DNA of 64,000 bases from Bolinopsis microptera (Eukaryota > Ctenophora > Tentaculata > Lobata > Bolinopsidae). The stretch covers positions 8,037,411 to 8,101,410 of the forward strand of contig NC_087073.1 in the NCBI RefSeq assembly GCF_026151205.1. The letters are read 5' to 3'. The position numbers and the translations under genes are program-made. The notes under the pieces were generated by a model. It was not told the origin of the DNA, ran no database searches, and was given only the letters and a program-made list of their open reading frames with translations. This document shows, piece after piece, positions 1 through 15,000 of the stretch (positions are counted from its first letter, which is position 1; each line of letters begins with the position of its first letter).

Positions 1-3000
1 GGCCATTAAACTTAATCCTTCCACAACATTTCCAGCATCTTTCAGTTTCGAAGCTGCATCTCTCACAAAATCTAACGTTCGGCCTTCTTTGGTCAACTCC
101 TTTGCTATGAGCGGATACAAGTCAGTATTTACTAATTGAAGGTAAACTTCCTTTTCAATAACGAGGCTTAACAAAGTCTTGTTTTCTAGATCAGTTAGTA
201 CAATATCAGGGATAACATCAAAGACGAGGTCGTCATAACTAGAAGATAGTATCAGGATATGAGATAGTGGAGTAGGGAAGAGTTTGGAACAGGATAGGAT
301 AGTATCCTCAAATAGGTTGTCAGAGGTTTGAGACTGGATTATAGCCAGCAACAGTTCACTGATTTCTGGGGTGTGCTCTGCTGTAACTACACTAGGCAAC
401 CTGGAAAAATAGCCGTCAAGAATTCTAATTTTCAATTTCATCCAATTTTTCCTAAAATGTAATCCCAACTTCAATAATTGAGAAGTAATATAGCCACTAC
501 ACTAATTTACTCACTTTGCGATAGTCTGGAGAAGTTGCTGAACCCAAACCTCCCTGACCTCTACAGCACTCCACAGTTTAACAAGCTCAAACAACACTCC
601 ACACCTGGCTAACTCTCTGACAGGTTCACACAGGGCCGAGTAAAACTCATCACTCAGCACACAGCTGGGCTGTATGTCCGTCCCTGGCCAGTACTGGTTA
701 ACTAGAGGCTTTGTTTTGAAAAAGACCAGCAGTTCTGTGTCGTCTTCAGTTGTCAGGTACTTCTCCAGTGCCCAGATTATGTTCTCGAGAACACCCTCAC
801 GGAGGTTTGTAGCACTGCAAACTGCTTTAAGTTTCTCTATAACACTCTTTTGTGGTACGACGTAGTGTGAGTTTTTAATGAGGGTCTCAAATAACTCCCT
901 TTCTTCGATCTGATAAGATAAATTAAGTTATTTGTAAAACTTAACTTGAAGAAATATGTTGATCATAATTCAGATATATAACATGTTTTTGGTGGAACAC
1001 TCGGAGTTATAACCGTCCACTGTTCAGTATTTAGTCAAAAATAATGGGTTATCAAAGATGACGATGCAGAATTTAAAGCGTACCTGAATGAGATTCTGAA
1101 TCTCCTCCTGCAGCACAATAATTTCAGGAACCTTCCTTCCCTCCAACAAGAACTCAATCGTCTTATCAGCAAACTCCTCAACTCCCAGCACGGGTTCTCT
1201 GACTTTCAACAAACCCTCCGCATCAACACACGCCACCCCATCTAACCACATTGCTATCAGCAGCACATCCAACACCTCTACATTCTCATACGACTTCAGG
1301 TAACTCTGGAAATACGTGTCTTTGTATTTCTCAAACAGTTCAACCGAGAAATTCTCCAAAAATTGGTGGATATCAGGGTGACCTTTACAAATCTGTAGTC
1401 GGAGTTCCATTCCAATGCTGTAATCGGAAGAGAGGCAGATTTCAGTTACCAGTCTATCAAGAGCAGTTTGATCCAGAAACTGTAACATGTCCCTCACTTT
1501 ATTCCATCTGTCCGAGTGTGACGTCACTGTTTTACCCTCCCCGTTAAAGAAGTATTTGTGAGCGTAGCAGTAGAACACTGCACTTTTAGTCAGAGAGGAG
1601 TGTACATTAGGTCCTATCTTCCCTATAACATGAACATTACCACCTTTAAGGAGAGGTTTAAGAAGATCCAGCTGAGACTGCGGAGACTCAGCAGCTAGAA
1701 ATACTTTATAATCCAGCCCAGGAATAGCAGCTCGTATCTTGTTCACAGCCCTGAGATTAGTGCTATCATCCAGTAAGGTGTAGTAAGTAACCAGGGTGTT
1801 GTACTTTGTTCCACCGAGGAGAGGGTACAGGTCTCTGCCACATTTCTCTTTAAACCTGTCATCATCTGATAACAACACTTTACTTACAGGCTCTGAAACC
1901 TGCATCTCGTTTAGGAGCAGGTGCTGGTAGTGTTTGAAGTGGATCTCCCAGATGTCCATGTTGTATTTGGTACCCAGGGACACGGCCAGGTCACATGTTT
2001 CTTGTTCAGCTAGGTTCATGATGACGTCACGTCTGTAGGACTTGTCGTATGTGAACCGTGGTACGTTTATATTGCCCTGCATCTCCTTCAGGATGTTTCC
2101 TGGAATAAATCATAGGTCAACGGAGGGATGCGGTGGTGATACGATTGAGAATTAGAAAATTAACATCCACCAAAATTATGGTGATCTTAACTTATGCTGA
2201 ACAACAACCTAACATGACAGGCTTTTTCAGGGAACAAACAAGATAGAATTGTAAGTTCAAAATCCTTTAAGTTTGAAGTATTCTAAATGCTAACCTTGTA
2301 AGATATCGCTGATCTTGCTGGATATTATCTTGATATCAGAGGAAGGTTCCATAAGAGCCGAGTTAATGACGTGATCTAAGGAAGATATCTTATCAATGTG
2401 AGAGTTGGTGCAAGATAAGGATCTGCCAAGTAACCAGTAATACAGCTCCTCTAACTTGTCCTCGTTGCTTATCTTCTCTTCCAGATCTGTGATAACAAGT
2501 GGTTACAACTTGGTTACATTATGTTACGCATGTATAATGTATAATGTATCCTTACTAAGAGTGAGGATCAATATAATATCTTCACTTTAGAACATTTGAA
2601 TATAACACACACTAAATGTAGGATATCAGACGAACCACAAAATATTACAACTCACCCATAACTTCATTGTAAGAGGTGATCCTCTGAACCTTGATGCACG
2701 TGACCCCCTCCTGACCAATCCCCACCTCCTCCGCCTTCCTCTTCTTAGACTCCACGTAGCCGGGTAGTCTGTGGTACATGTCCAGTAGTTCGTCTATCTG
2801 GGAGGTGGGCACGTGCTTTATGGCGAAGTGGAAGAGAATTTCTTTGAATTGCGTGTCAGGGAAGTCAGGGTTCTTCAGTAGTTTCACGCAGAGTGGCACT
2901 ATTTCTTCACAACCTGTTGGGATGGATGTTATAGATTTATTAAATTTCTAAAAGTAGACAGATTGTTCGAAAACTTGTGTCTGCACCACATTTTATCTGC

Positions 3001-6000
3001 TAGAAGATTAAAAAAGTGACTTCTCGTCACGTGATAGTGGGGTGAGCACAGATTCGAACAAATTGTTGAAACTTTGTTGACAACAAATAAAGGACAATTT
3101 TACTGGATGAGTCAAATTGAAGAAGGTTTCATACGAAGTTGTTATGTCTGTTATTTTAAACAATATCACCGTTTTAGACATGCCAGGCAACTTCAGCAAT
3201 CACATTCCAACCTGATATTTTCAACAATAGGATTCCATTGTACACCAGTCACATATTATATTCAATGCAGTTTCCTTTGTCCACGTATTTTAGTAGCCTA
3301 CTAAAATCTACATTTTAAAATCGTGAGTCAAAGGCACAAACACTGTGAGGTAGAGATAAAGCACTTTTGTATTTTCTTCTGTGCGATGTTTTACAACTAC
3401 TCGAACTACGACCAGTTTGGTATTAAGAAGGAAGCAGAAAGATACGCTTATGGGGGCTGGTTATCGTTTGTGGTGACATGTTCACTATTAGGAGACACTA
3501 CCATACTCATCGCTTCTATGAAATACAAAGCCTTCCGCCTTCACAAGATAGTAGTGGTACTAATACAACATATAGCTGTTTGTGATCTGCTCAATGCTCT
3601 CTGCAACATTATCCCCGTCACTGTGTCCGTGTTTTACAACAGCAGTCTCAGCTCTAATAAGGCACTGAACTGTGCATGGTTCTTTGTTAACTACTACGCC
3701 TTTATCACAAGCTCTTCTCTTGTCAGTGTACTTACATTAGGCAAGCTGCTTCTTCTCAAATATCCTTTTAGAACAGCATTTTGGTCCAAGAAGAAAACTC
3801 ACAAGTTTTGTATCGGAATCTGGGTAATCCTGCTTTCCATTCCTACCCTTTTCCTTGTTGTTGATACAGATGATGTTATCTTTGATCACCGGACACACTT
3901 CTTGACCTACAAATATTCATCCAACCTGTGGATTGTACTGTCGCCAATAATTGCTCTGATCAACCTGTTTGCTCCAAATATCATAATAATCGTCTCAGCC
4001 ATCCTGCTGCTCAGAGAGGCTAGAAAAGTAGCTAGAAGAGCTCAAGAAAGTCTGCGTTGGTAGGGTGTTACAACTGTGTGTCTTACAGCAGCAGTTTTTA
4101 CTCTTTCGTACCTACCATTAAGTATCTATTTTATGGTAGAGCCTTTTGTAAAGAAAGATCCGCAAGTACCAGGACCGTTCTATGTGGAGTTTTTCAGAGT
4201 GGCGAGCGCTGTGATGACCTGCAATGTGCTGGCTAATTTCTTTGTGTATTGTCTCACAGTACGAAGTTTCAGAGCCTTCTTAAAGAGTAGGTTTCAGCTA
4301 AGTATGGCGTTCCTGTCTAGCAAAGTCTTTTCTCAAGGTAACATTTTGAAGAAGCTAACTTATTAATTTTATCAACGCAACATTCATCTTAATCTGCGTT
4401 CTATGGTACACTAAAAACAAATATTATCACACCTGACTAAAGAATTAAACCAAATTTATATATCATGTGGGTAGAACGATGGAATTTGCCACGCTAAAAT
4501 GTAGCTATGAACTGTGAGTCGACTGACAAAGTTTCAACAGGGCAGAAACCACGGACGACAAGAAAGAACTAAACAAACAGTGCGGTAGGCCAAGTCCAGA
4601 ATGGATGATCGTATTGACTGGTGAAGATAAGATAACGATGGTGTTGTCAAGATGAATATTTGGAATAATTCGGCGACCAGGACTTGAAATGTGAGAGATT
4701 TACAATAATAAATGGAAGAGGATGGGAAGAGGATAAATATATAAGTTAAATTGATAGTTTAAACAGATCATATCAAATATTTGTTGCTGTAAGTAAGTTG
4801 GAATTCTTCAGAAAGCTTTGACGTTCAATTTTTCTCAGTTTTTATATTGTCTACGAGATGTGACTTTCTTTTAGTTTCTATAGTTAAATGGACCCTTACA
4901 AAAATTCGAGACAATTAAAATGTATTTTTGTATAAAGGTCCCACACGTACCTGCATTGATAGCTTTACTGCAGATCTGAGTGCAGTAGTTCCAGGAGCCA
5001 GTGCCAGCGTTCTGATAAGCTATTTCTCCTACTCTGGTGTAAGTGTAACATTTGCTGACACCCAACTTATCTGACAAGGACATCAGCAGCTCCTCCTAAA
5101 CAAGAAAGTAGTTATTGATCTATTGTAATTGTATGTAGACTAGCTAGCTTCAGAATAACGTAGTGAAACAATCATTTTTCTGAGCCAGAAAATGTACCAT
5201 AAAAATAAGATTGTTTCAACTAAATCATTAATCAAGTCCTCAAGTTAAAAATAATCAAGTTAAATTAGAGGATTTAAAACCTGTCGGTAGTTGTTGCTGC
5301 TGTTAGATATACATATCCACAAGAGCTCCTGCTTGTTCTCTTTGTCCAACTGTCCTGGTCTCAGCAACACTCCAAGTTTCCGCATATCTTCCAGGATGTG
5401 CATTTTGTTCTGGATCACAGATAGAACGGGAGATATTATCGATGACTTTAACAGAAACCTGGGGGTATAAGGCTACGTTGAAGATAGAATTAAACACGAA
5501 ATTTATTTTGTGTTTCTACTTTCTATATCTTATCTGTTTATATAAAAGTTATCACGATAGCAGAATATCTATTATCAGCAGGAGAAAGTCCTCTCTTGCC
5601 CTCCCCCTTCTTTAGATAAAAAGATAAATAGTTACGTCTTATCTCAATCAAGATTAGACCGACAATTTTTACTAAAAACAAACGCAGAGAACAGTAGACC
5701 ACCATTGTCCATTACCCTTCTTCTGAAAACGGCACAGTACTAGTGGCCTTCTACCAAACATAAAATTATCATCCGACCTGCGATCAAAATTTCAGTGAAG
5801 TTTGATTAGCGTATAACTTCACGCTTCTAGTGTTATAAATAATATTTTGATTTCCAGGGTATATATTTCTTGGGACGATTATATTTCCTTGAAACTGTTA
5901 GATGCCCGGGTCTCAGAGCAGTGAATACGTTGGCACGTGACTTGCAATGCATCTGTCAAGATGATTCGTTCTTGTAATTCATAGGTGGCTCTTTATTGAC

Positions 6001-9000
6001 ACTATATTATTGGGTTATATTATTATTACGCTCGTGCAACTAATGTAAACTTATGTTAGCGCATGGGCAGCAAATTGCGGAACAAGATATTCAGACTTTC
6101 AGAAAATCAGTGCGATTAGTTTTGTAATCGGCACTTTTCGCCAAGGTACAATGTAGTTTATCAGGGTTGTGGACTCACAATGGCAAGTACCTCTAGTGTT
6201 AAAACTTATAGAGATATCAACCAATTGAGAGAAGTTATACTCTGTAGTCAGTATACTGGTTCAAAGAGGAACTCTAAAATATGGTTGTACTACAAGAAGT
6301 GAACTTATCTTACAGGGATCCTGCATAATTGCTACTGAAAATCACCAAACTACGAAGCCAGTTGAACATTCCCATTAATTACCAGGTAGCTTATTACCAT
6401 AGATATAGCAAAATAAATATATCTTGCTTTTAGTTGGGAGCTGCATGACACAGAGATCATATAGCAGGGATATTTTAAGTCCGACAAGGGTCACGTGGTC
6501 GACTAATTATGTAATTAGGGTTGGCACGTGACTCAAAGCTCATAATGTACTGATTGGGGCTTTTTTGTCTTGTATGCTCACGTGTCCTGTTTATCGGAGA
6601 CTGGGAGGGTTAAAACATCTGATATGCGTGATTTTCGTGACGGAATGTTAGTTTCAACAAGCAATAGGAACCGGCCCTCAAAGTTACACTCCGGTATAAA
6701 TGCCGACTCTTATTTCCAATTGCGACACATTACTCTTTCTTCTTCTCAAGTAAACCCTACAACTACTACTCCTACACTTTCTACTGAAGATGAAATCCAG
6801 ACGAATTGGAAGAGCCCCTGAATTCCACCGGAAGTACAAGCTTATAAAACATCTCGGAGAGGGAGGTTACGGAGAAGTCTTCCTGTGCCAGGAGATACTT
6901 TCTAAACGATTACGAGCTGTCAAGATCATGAATGGTTGGAGATGCTTGAACAAAACATTGTGTCCGACAAGGAAGGAGTGGCTACCTAACGAGTTGATCC
7001 TATGGGAGTCCCTCTCTCACCCCAATATTGTAAACCTACTGGACGTCTATCGAGAACCTGACGAAGGCAAATGGTATCTTGTTATGGAGTACAATCCCGG
7101 ATTTGAGGACCTCTTCGAACATGTTGACAAAAGCAGATCCTTACCCTCCAAAGAAAGTGCTAATATCATCAGACAGCTGGTCAACGTTGTGTACTACCTC
7201 ACTCTCCAGAACATCGACCATCGGGATCTCAAGGACGAGAACATTCTCTACAACCCCGTCACCAAACAGATCAAAGTGATAGATTTTGGATCCTGTGGCA
7301 AACTTTCTGCAGATCCTTACTCAACCTTCCGTGGTACAGATGTCTACATACCTCCTGAATATTTCCTGACTGGATCCTATCGTCCTTTCCAGGCTTCCGT
7401 TTGGGCTATTGGTTGTATTGCCTTCATCCTTCTTAACGGGGACTGTCCTTTCACGAACAGAAAAGCAGTGCAGGAGTTTAAGAGCTTGGAACAATTCAAC
7501 CCGACCTACTCCAACCGGACACTGAGACTCAACTTCATCAGGAGCTGTCTGAACCCCAACCCTGATCACAGAATCCTATTGTCCGACCTTCTTCGACACC
7601 CTTGGCTTAGAGTTTAAAGAGCAGTATCAGATTTAATGACAGTTGTAAATTTAAACATGATGTTTTTGTACATAAGATATACGTTTAGGTATAACATATT
7701 TATACATTTTATTTTACTACCCTTACGAGATAGAAACGTGTTTTATTAATACTGACATATATCAAAATTACAAATAAAGTCACCCCTTTAAATTGTGAGA
7801 ATTGTCTTCAAAACTATATTCCCGGTTGTCTGTACCAAATACTAACACTTTTCAGACTGAATAAATATCTGCGAAAATACTTACTTAGATTATTTTTCAG
7901 GCAGTTTGGTAATCGATAACCGTTCACATTTCTCAGAATCACCAGGTGCAGAATCATTGCTGAAGAATCATTGCTCGAGGTTCACTCATGAAATTAGCAC
8001 TACTCGGCCCCGTACACCGCATTGTTTGATTTAGGCCAGTTTGGCACCTGGTACTCAAATCATTACAAATATCGTCCTGGACGTAATTGTCGCTATAAGT
8101 TATCAGCTGAAGTCCTCTTTCGTTAGTTCTTTTGTTTTGCAATAGGATAAAAATGAAACGTTGTTGTCAAGTAGCACTAATATTTGTGATGATTCTAGGG
8201 ATAACCAATTCGACCAGGTAATTTTTCACCATATTGGATTTTTCACCAGCACAAAATGTCTCCACAAACATTTATCTGCCATTGCTATTGGGTTATTGTG
8301 TCGATTAATTTTCAACTATCTCAGGCTAAGCGAATTAAAGGATAAGACGGTAGATTTTGACGAGGCAGTTAATTTGCTGCGGGCTTACATCTGTACAGGG
8401 TCCTCTGGCTGGATGATAGGAAAAGACAGTGACGGTCCAGATGTTAAACTTATCAAATGGGTAAATATATTAGCAAAACTTCTGACAGGGAAACTGTCAG
8501 AAGATCCATGAAGCAAAACTTAATCATGTCAGTGGCAGGCGAACCTCACTCAAAAATAAATAATTAATATCCCGCAGGGGTGTCAGTTGTTACAGAAGAT
8601 ATTGTGTCCGGATCCGAACAGGCAAGACACTCTTGGAGAAATTCTTGTTACCATTGTCAGAGAGGTGAAATCGTGGATGGCATCTCATAGCCAGGAATTC
8701 CAGAACAAGATGAACAACTGTCTAGAAACGGAGCTGCATCGGGCGATCCAGCTACTACTCTGTAAAGGGGATGTATCCAGGGAGAACATTTCAGCTCTGA
8801 GGGACGGGTTCTTCAAGTCAGCTTGTTCGAAATTTGATATGTTTTGTACAGCCTTGATGTGGCTGACAGAACCCGGCCAGGTAGATGTTATGATAGGTGT
8901 AATGAAGAAAACAGCTTTTTGCAAGAAATCCCAACTCAAAGTGTCAGATCAGGCGATATTTTATTCACCCTATAATCGACAGAAGAGACAATATGACCTG

Positions 9001-12000
9001 GTGACCTTGTATAAAACTTACGTACACATAATCTGTTCTCCAGCAGACGATATTACAGCCATATATAGTAGCAATGATCCAGTTAGTCTCCAGCAACTGT
9101 CTCCGGAGATGAAACTTCTCATCGTGACTCTCAGGCTCAGAGGGCCTATTTGTTGTGTAGCTGATCTAGGTAGATCATACGGATAATTGCCGGTTAGACT
9201 GAATTCGGTTTATTTATTGATATTTTTTTCCATTCACGTACCCTTTTGTAAAAAGGCAATAGTGAAAGGTAACGAATGGACGTTTTTGCAAAAAAACGTG
9301 GATTTTGAAGATTGCGGTAGGTGGGTTTAGATTACAGATAAAAGTTAGGTTCTACGGCAATTGAATTGAATCACAAGTGTTTCCCTATTCAAAGCATAAT
9401 GTTCATGTTATGAAGTGAGCTGATTAGCGCTTGTAGTGAATGGAAATCTAGCGTCCGCCACAACGAAACAACGGGCGCAATTCTTGTTGTCTGATTGAGT
9501 TCATATCTCGTAACCGCACAAAATTAGATGGAACTAGTACTAGTAGCTACATTCCTGTAACAACTTGTACTCAGACTTAAAATAAACATTAAACATCTAA
9601 TACTTAAGTTAGATATTACGTGTCTTTTATTTATTGACTATTTCTTATAAACGTTCAGTCAATTGGTACATTAATAATTGGAGAAACGAATCAGATCGAA
9701 AAATTTTCGGATCATTTATCTCAGCTGGCTCCAATTCAAATATTTTCAAAAATTACAAGATTTGAAAAACAATCCCAACTTTATGGCTTGATGCCAGGTG
9801 TTTAATATCAAACATTCCTTAAATACCATTTTCTATCATTCTGGTCACAAACAGCTTGTGTCCTATGGAAGCTATATAGTTACAGCAAGATAAGCAACAG
9901 AAAAAAAAACCGCTCAAAGTGAACTGACCTGACTAGATCAATGTAAGTATGGTTGATGTCGGTTGCAGCCTGGAGGTACAATTCAGCGTACTTTTGTGAC
10001 AGATTAGCCCAGCAATTATCCTCCAGGTACTCCTCCCTGTATCTAGATACAACACGGAGGATATCTAGATCTCCAGTCTCCAGACATTGTTCAAACACAA
10101 GCTGAGAGAATAGGAGTTTAACTCTTCTGTTACTCGATTACTACAATATAAACATGAACTTAAGATATTAGATAACCTGAACGTAATGAAAATGACTATC
10201 ACATTTTGTGCAGAATAGGCAAAAATGTAAACACCCTAGATGGAATATTCGATGCTGAAATTTAAGCAAACCAACCTTGAAACAAAAATCGAAAACAACC
10301 AATTTCTTATCAACAATTTTCTTGATGAACTCCACAGTTTCAGTATCCTTGTTTTTGAATGATTCCTTTAGCAGTCTTTGCATGAGATCCTTACACAGGT
10401 TCTCGTCCTCGAACGAGTTGAAGAGTTGTGCCGGAGGGAGAACTCCCAGATGTTTCATAACCTGTTCACTGTATTCCAGTTTCAGTTGCAGTTCACTGAA
10501 CATGGTGATATCTTCAATACTTTCAATGAATCATAATTCAAACTCATACTGTAAACCAAAGCAGCTTCTTTTAAAAGTCGAGTTAACGATAAAAGATGAT
10601 CAATGAATCTTGCAAGTTTGATCATGATTGACAAACCTGTTGTTGAGTAACTCCACAACCTCCTTAGCAATTGACAACCAACTCTTTTGCTGCTGGCAGT
10701 TAGCCAGACATTGCTCCGTAAAATGGACTTCCTCCTCTTTTTGTATGATACCGTTAAATTCCTGGAGTAATCAAATTTCAACTTAATATTTAAATAATGT
10801 TGCACAATCACCTAAGTGTCAAAGAGAAAAATAGAGTACTTTGATCGATCGATCAAGCAATATTAACTGAACTAAAATTGCATCCTTATTATAGAGAGGT
10901 GTAATGTGCATATTAACATGTGATTGAAGCACTTGAAGCAGTGGGAGCAAACTATCACGGCATATCTTTACAACATATTTCTGAACTATACTCTTCACTT
11001 CCACTCTCTCCGATACCATCTCCTCCATATCTTGGATAAAGGGAAGATACACGTCCACAATGTTTCCTATCTTATCTTCAGGTTGGCAGTTTGCCAAAAG
11101 AGAAGAGAGGAGTTCGGGGAAGGGGACAGAGAGGATAGAATCAAACGTTACGCTCTGAAACATGAGAAACCGTACAACTTACGCATGGTAAAAGTTATAT
11201 ATAATTATTGGTGTAGCCTGTAAGTATCATAAATAGGTACCACCAGCTAGTACAAATGTAGGTAATAGGTAAGTCCGTTATATTAAGAACTTTAAAAATA
11301 AAGCTCTCACGGTTCAAAAACTGTTCAAACCTGGAACTTAAGTCTGCAAACAGCAGACTCAATAAGCTTTATAACAACCAGATTAAGTTTCAGCGGTACC
11401 AGTCTCTCCACTCCCAGTTCCAGCAGTGACACGGCATTATCAAACAGACAAGACTCAGATAGGATCTGATTAGCACGGGATGTATACCACTGGTACACAG
11501 AGTGCGGAGTCATGGTGCCTACTAGAGGGGCCAGGGCCGAGGATATCTCCAGATCATCAGGGGTCCTGGTGGAAAACGGTAAATCTCAAATATTATAATG
11601 TCTCAATCATTTATGGACACCGTTCATTGAAGTTTGAGGATATTGGTAAATATTAGTGGCCCTATTAAATGGCACGATGATGTAAAATTTGTCACACTAT
11701 GAAACTATATAAACCCTCAATGGTTAGGATAATCGTCTCATTGAATTTATACTGTTGGGGCAAGAAAGGTGAATTTCATCAAATTTCGGTAACTTAGTAA
11801 AATTAAATTCAGTATTGTTAAAAATGAGCTCTGATTTAAACAATAAATACCCCTCAGGTGCATGATTGGAATGTTTAAATGATCTACTATATTCATTTAA
11901 ACTTTACCGAATTACTCATCTCAACTAACTTGGTGCAAGACAGAGTGGATATGTCCAAGTCTATCCCGTCAATATCCTCCTCGTCCCAGTATCCGACCTC

Positions 12001-15000
12001 AGTATCCCCGAACTCTCCCTCGCTATCTTGTGAGATCTTCTCAGTGTCAAACCAGTCTGATAAACAAGCTTCAAGGTCCACCGAGCAACTGAAATTTCAC
12101 GACTTTGTCATTTTTCAAGAAGCATTAAAATTAATGTAACAGCATAAACCCAGCAGACAGAGCTTGTAGCTGTGGATAAACTAAAAAGTAAGTGAAAGGT
12201 TACACAGGGAAATGTATGTTGTAAAGGTAGAGGTATTGTATGGTGTTAGCAGGACGTGTAAGCTTATTAACGTTGAGACCACTAGGGAGGAAGTGTGGGA
12301 TGCAAGTGTATAAAGCTATTCAACCTACACAGTCTAATACATTACAGAATCAGTGTCAACGGCTTGTAGAGTTGTAGGTACATTATGCCTAGGACTATAA
12401 CCACTATAGGATTTAAAAGTTGGCTCTTTGAAATTGGAAAGTGCATGAGAAAGTTTCTTAATCCTGATCTTGTTACATTTTAGTGCATTTCTAGATACTA
12501 AATACTATGAAAAGAAATATTCCTAACACTGGTGACATGTTTTGTATTTTCTTACCTTAAGGAAGGTTTGGAGACAAATTCAGGTAGAATATCAGCAAAT
12601 ATAACAGGGTCCAAAGTTTCCGGAAGATAAGATAACATCACCAACCAATAGGGCTCTACCAGAGGACGAGTCTGCAACATTAATATTTCACATTGTATAC
12701 GAATCACATTTAAAAACATATTTCTAACTCTCAAGAATGAAATCTGAATTCTCTAGCATTACAATTTCTTAACATCAGCTCTACAGTATCAATCAAATGT
12801 AGTACCTTTGTCTTGGTCATCAGAATATCCAGAGCAGTCCAAGTGCCCCTCTTAGCAAAGAGAATTCCTATCTGAACCAGAGAAAGGGAGCACATAACCT
12901 TGAACATCTCTCCGTCGAACTCCAACTCATTTGGTATTTCCCTTTCAAGAATCTCTGAGTACAGAGCTAGAATAACTTTAGCGTTTAAGAGGAACGTTAA
13001 TTTACTCTCTATATCAATATCGAGACTCTTGTTTTCTTTTTTCGGTGCTACAGAAGATATAAGTTGGGGAAGATCGTCCTCAGCTTCATTTTTTCCGCTT
13101 TTTTCATTCTCCTCAGGCGGTGTTTTCCTGTGATAAAACGAAATCACTTTAAGAGATATGCAATAGTCTGATAGCAATAAAAGCAAGTAAGTAATGTAAA
13201 ATTTGTAAATAAATTTTTTTGTGTCACTCTCACCAACTGATTGGTCACTGGTCAAATATTCAGTGAAAACCGCAGAATTTCGGTCGAGGAGGCGGCAGAA
13301 ATGCTTCTCTTCAAAAATCTTTCAAAATCTCTTTTTATATTTTAATGATTTTCTGTTTATCAAAGCTTTAGCTTTATTTGGGAATAGAACTTTCAGTACC
13401 ACAATCGTGTCTTGTGCCATCCTCAGTGACCTTCCTAGACACCCCCCGCGCGTGAGGGCACGTTTTTGCTAGTAATTTGCGACATTACTTTATGGATATC
13501 GAATCTCGCGACTTCAACGAAGTGCTGGGGACAAGTTTTCAATAATTCATAAACTTTTCAGTTCCTATCGTTTTAAGCATCGTTAGGGCTTTCCCAGAAA
13601 CTAACTCTCATCATCCTAGGATAATCATGTGTCGCACAGCACTTGTTTCAGTAGAGAGTGTACTCGCCTTTACGAGAGAATGACGTGTACGTTTCGGTCA
13701 CCTGCGGAAAAAGGAAGTGAGATATCGAAAATCTGAGATAAACCCGATCGATAAAATCCTTTCAGGTAGGTGCTAGTCAAGATTTCATCTCTTTAGACAT
13801 TAAGATGGCTTCAAACACCTCACAAAAAGTTTTCAAAAGTAAAATTGACTCGCGACCTACAAATACCACCATAAAACTTGCCCTCATATATTTTTGAGGG
13901 CAAGTTTTTGAGCGCGCCGCGTGACTTTGTCTCAGCAACAGCAAGACATAGTTACAATCTCGCAACTATGAACAGACAAGGAAAATATTGTATTAATATC
14001 TGTCAAAGGAATTTAATGTATTTTAACAACTTGTTCTAATAATGCTAATAACTAATCGATGAACCTCATAAATGGTCGGCCCGGTGTGAGTGTATAGTAT
14101 GGATTGTGCTCTGAAATGGGGCGCTGTTATTGGTTAATACAGCGGCCAATCAGGATCGAGCTGGTTTGTGGCTGCAGTCCAAATTTAGGATCATATCTGA
14201 TTAGGTACCTAATTAGTGATTATGCACTTTAAAGTAAGATTAACTCGGTATTCACAATCCACATTAACAATTGTCTGCAACCAATCAAGGTCAAGCTGAC
14301 TACTTAACGTGAAAATCATATTATTATAATATAGTGTTTGTATCATTATAAGACGACTCATGTTTCTGACATGTCACTTGTCAGTTAAGAGGTGAAATGA
14401 GAAGACAGTTAGTACCATTTTAACTCTCATGCAAGTTTACTCTTCTACTGCACTGGTTTTAATTGAACTTCCAAGAACTGTCCGGAAAATAAATCAGTCA
14501 AAAGCAAAGCCCCCGAATGCACTGTACACAATCTTTGTAATTACCCAATGTATTTTATCGTGTACACTGTACAGACAGTTCCAATTAAATGCAGAAGAGT
14601 TGTTTAATGTTCCCACTTCCCAATTACAATCATAACAAACTCAAAATTGAGGATTGTATGCGGTACTAATTTCTGCCAAATAAGCACTATATAGACATCA
14701 CAATTTTAATTAGCGTATATCCCGTGTGGCGTGACGGCTAGAGCGTCTAGTGCATCGCAGGGCGGTCGCACGTTCGATTCCCCGTGGAGTTCGAATTAAT
14801 TTTTTGCCCAGATCACTCCGAGCACAATCATTTTTCATGATAAATAGAACATAAACAAAACTGACATGGGCCTGGCTATATCTAATTTTAAAACATAACC
14901 AGGCCAGAATTTTCTTGAATAACTGTTGAGCATCAGTAACCAGTGCAGAAAAAGAGAAGATATTTATCTCACTCCACTCTTTCTGCTGTTCTTACTGTAA

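Noticed and set aside
1251..1547. Plus-strand frame of 98 codons
   Set aside because: It is the antisense shadow of an NBAS exon with strong family similarity on the minus strand.
14721..14790. Functional tRNA gene
   Set aside because: A and B boxes are present, but the acceptor stem does not pair and no clean anticodon arm is visible.
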